DNA of 64,000 bases from Vibrio superstes. Its GTDB lineage: Bacteria; Pseudomonadota; Gammaproteobacteria; Enterobacterales; Vibrionaceae. How positions within the stretch are numbered: the first letter of the stretch is position 1; each line of letters begins with the position of its first letter. Location: assembly GCF_003569005.1 (NCBI RefSeq), contig NZ_BCUR01000004.1, positions 1,080,003-1,144,002 of the forward strand. The letters are read 5' to 3'. Below the pieces are notes generated by a model. It did not search any database. It worked only from the letters and a program-made list of their open reading frames with translations, and was not told the origin of the DNA. The translations under genes were made by a program, and so were the position numbers. Positions 62,568 through 64,000 of this stretch are shown piece after piece.

Positions 62568-62786
62568 GGTATAGAGCCCTAGAAAACGACGTACAAGAGT
62601 AACAGAATTCGCTAGCGCAAGCATCGCCAGTGTTACGAACAAAAGTGGCACTGAAAACACGCTACTGATGGCACCACTTGTTGAAAGAGAACAGTTATTA
62701 CTGAAATAGGCAAAAACAATTTAGTAAATTCTCAAATTTGGTCGACACTTAACAGGTAGCGTGACGTTGTGTGGAAGGAGTCCAGA

Positions 62787-63203
62787 ATGCAGTCATTGAA
62801 AGTTAAAGATTATATGAGTCATCAAGCAGTTACCTTTACCCCTGGCATGTCATTGTCTGCAGCACTAGAAAAAGTTTTGCATTCCACGCATGTAGGTGGT
62901 CCGGTGATTAACGAAAGAGAAGAAGTAGTCGGTTTCTTATCAGAGCAAGATCTACTCGATAAATTGATAAAGGTGAGTTACCACTGTCAGGACACGCATA
63001 TTGTCAGCGACTGTATGTATAAGGAAGTGTTATCTGTTTCCCCAGAAACTTCAATTATTGATTTAGCGTCGATGATGCAAGTCGGGAAGCCAAAAGTTTA
63101 TCCAGTAATAGATAATGGAAAATTGGTGGGTATCATTTCACGCAGTGACGTTCTTAGGGCTGTAGGCGCATCCATTGAGTTGTGCTTCAAGAATCCTATC
63201 TAG
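62787..63203 (+). CDS. CBS-domain-pair protein
   Basis: 138 residues, two CBS domains. The first runs from KVKDYMSHQAVTFTP to EVVGFLSEQDLL (about 4-60) and the second from VSDCMYKEVLSVSPE to KLVGIISRSDVLRAV (about 70-130). CBS pairs bind adenine nucleotides and regulate attached or partner proteins. The ATG at 62787 has GGAAGGAG upstream and is chosen over one six codons earlier. It is monocistronic with its own terminator. Confidence 0.9.
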   Translation: MQSLKVKDYMSHQAVTFTPGMSLSAALEKVLHSTHVGGPVINEREEVVGFLSEQDLLDKLIKVSYHCQDTHIVSDCMYKEVLSVSPETSIIDLASMMQVGKPKVYPVIDNGKLVGIISRSDVLRAVGASIELCFKNPI

Positions 63204-63231
63204 CGTTTGACATCCGATATAGCAATCCATT

Positions 63232-63258
63232 AAGCCTCGTTTTTGCGAGGCTTTTTTA
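63232..63258 (+). terminator. Terminator after the CBS protein gene
   Basis: AAGCCTCG/CGAGGCTT stem around TTTTTG and a T run. Confidence 0.9.
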
Positions 63259-63346
63259 TTTGAACCACGAGATACCACTTTTCTTGTTCTAGAATGTGAT
63301 AGCAACCGTTTAACCTTGAAACCTCCTCAATAAGGTAATTGATAAT

Positions 63347-63362
63347 CGTGATCATACTCACA
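63347..63362 (+). promoter_or_regulatory. udp: CRP-like site before udp
   Basis: CGTGATCATACTCACA matches TGTGA-N6-TCACA at nine of ten conserved positions. It lies about 65 bp before the start codon. In E. coli udp is controlled by CRP and CytR, so the same is likely here. Confidence 0.65.
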
Positions 63363-63426
63363 ATTGGTCGGGGTTATATTGTCTAGAGTAGTCGCTAAAT
63401 ACTGACCACATTAGAAGGGTATTGTG

Positions 63427-64000
63427 ATGACAACTGAACAAAACGTGTTTCACTTGGGTGTAAATAAAACTGATCTGCAGGGCGCAACACTGGCCATTAT
63501 TCCGGGTGATCCGGACCGTGTTAAGCGTATTGCTGAATGTATGGACAACCCTGTGTTTCTCGCCAGTCATCGGGAATACACCGTTTATCTAGCTGATCTT
63601 GCGGGCAAAAAAGTGGTAGTGTGCTCTACAGGTATCGGCGGACCATCCACCTCTATTGCAGTAGAAGAGTTGGCTCAGCTTGGCGTAGATACATTTTTGA
63701 GAGTGGGAACAACCGGCGCCATTCAGCCTCATGTGAATGTGGGAGACATGATTGTCACTACTGGCTCTGTGCGTCTAGACGGTGCTAGTTTACATTTTGC
63801 ACCAATGGAATTTCCTGCGGTAGCGGACTTTAATATTGCTCTGGCTATGAAGGAAGCTGCGCTGAGCGAGAAAGCGACTGTGCATACGGGCGTAACAGCA
63901 TCGAGTGACACTTTTTACCCAGGCCAGGAACGTTACGATACCTTTAGCGGTCGCGTAGTTAAGCGATTCCAAGGGTCTATGCAGGAATGGCAAGACATGG
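63427..64000 (+). CDS. udp: Uridine phosphorylase (3' partial)
   Basis: 191 residues are present before the window ends. The sequence follows E. coli Udp closely: [90 protein letters not shown] and [16 protein letters not shown]. The phosphate-binding and ribose-binding glycines and arginine are in place. The enzyme splits uridine to uracil and ribose-1-phosphate. The ATG at 63427 follows the CRP-like site by 64 bp. The C-terminal quarter lies beyond the window. Confidence 0.95.
   Translation, partial: MTTEQNVFHLGVNKTDLQGATLAIIPGDPDRVKRIAECMDNPVFLASHREYTVYLADLAGKKVVVCSTGIGGPSTSIAVEELAQLGVDTFLRVGTTGAIQPHVNVGDMIVTTGSVRLDGASLHFAPMEFPAVADFNIALAMKEAALSEKATVHTGVTASSDTFYPGQERYDTFSGRVVKRFQGSMQEWQDM

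Overview
The window looks like a chromosomal segment of a marine gammaproteobacterium, most probably a Vibrio. KdgR, MetR, YihG, Maa, YgjV and uridine phosphorylase are all of the enteric/Vibrio type. A catechol-siderophore locus is laid out like the Vibrio vctPDGC region, an M23 endopeptidase of the Shy family lies behind a Zur-type palindrome, and two MITE-like repeats occur. This assignment is from recognition only; no database search was possible.

Layout. 1-6650: the 3' part of a large GltD-formate dehydrogenase fusion, a glycine-zipper protein, and a DNA-repair pair (FeS-type photolyase and an endonuclease III-like glycosylase). 6739-9500: seven ~200-bp tandem units, each with a three-armed palindrome; unit 3 carries an IS110-family element of the IS1111 type. 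9510-23060: kdgR, ygjV, DUF3047, an FTR1 permease with a Fur box, a 51-residue membrane protein, metR behind a MetJ-like operator, yihG, maa, a Bcr/EmrD-type exporter, a PepSY/response regulator/histidine kinase operon, a stand-alone menB of the long type, and an M48 lipoprotein protease. 23251-31397: a cluster around an AraC regulator holding an OprB porin, a GYD protein, a DUF3299 protein, an N-acyl-D-amino-acid deacylase-like lipoprotein, a Tat-exported M19 dipeptidase, a 48-residue TatA-like protein and an outer-membrane protein.

31779-45174: a small unknown protein, a BCCT transporter, a TyrP/Mtr-type transporter with an aromatic-rich upstream ORF, an L,D-transpeptidase-like protein, a Zur-box M23 endopeptidase, an MFS exporter, alx behind a yybP-ykoY-type manganese riboswitch, an amidohydrolase, and a SulP-Usp operon. 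45175-51865 is accessory in character: a 269-bp MITE, two GNAT acetyltransferases, AraC and TetR regulators, an 8-bp VNTR before a nucleotidyltransferase, a DUF3179 protein, three direct repeats resembling a transposon end, and a decayed zntB. 51888-58713: catechol siderophore uptake (ABC transporter, LysR regulator, TonB receptor) with two Fur-like sites. 58731-64000: a HlyD/DUF2955 efflux pair, a DUF481 protein, a small unknown, a CBS protein, and the start of udp behind a CRP-like site.

Functional links. The cluster at 23-31 kb reads as a periplasmic route for (D-)amino-acid conjugates or dipeptides: porins admit substrate, the lipoprotein deacylase and the Tat-exported dipeptidase cleave it, and the mini TatA may support that export. 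The 36-38 kb pair acts on the cell wall. Metal supply recurs: Fur boxes at FTR1 and the siderophore locus, a Zur box at the endopeptidase, a manganese riboswitch at alx, and a lost zntB.
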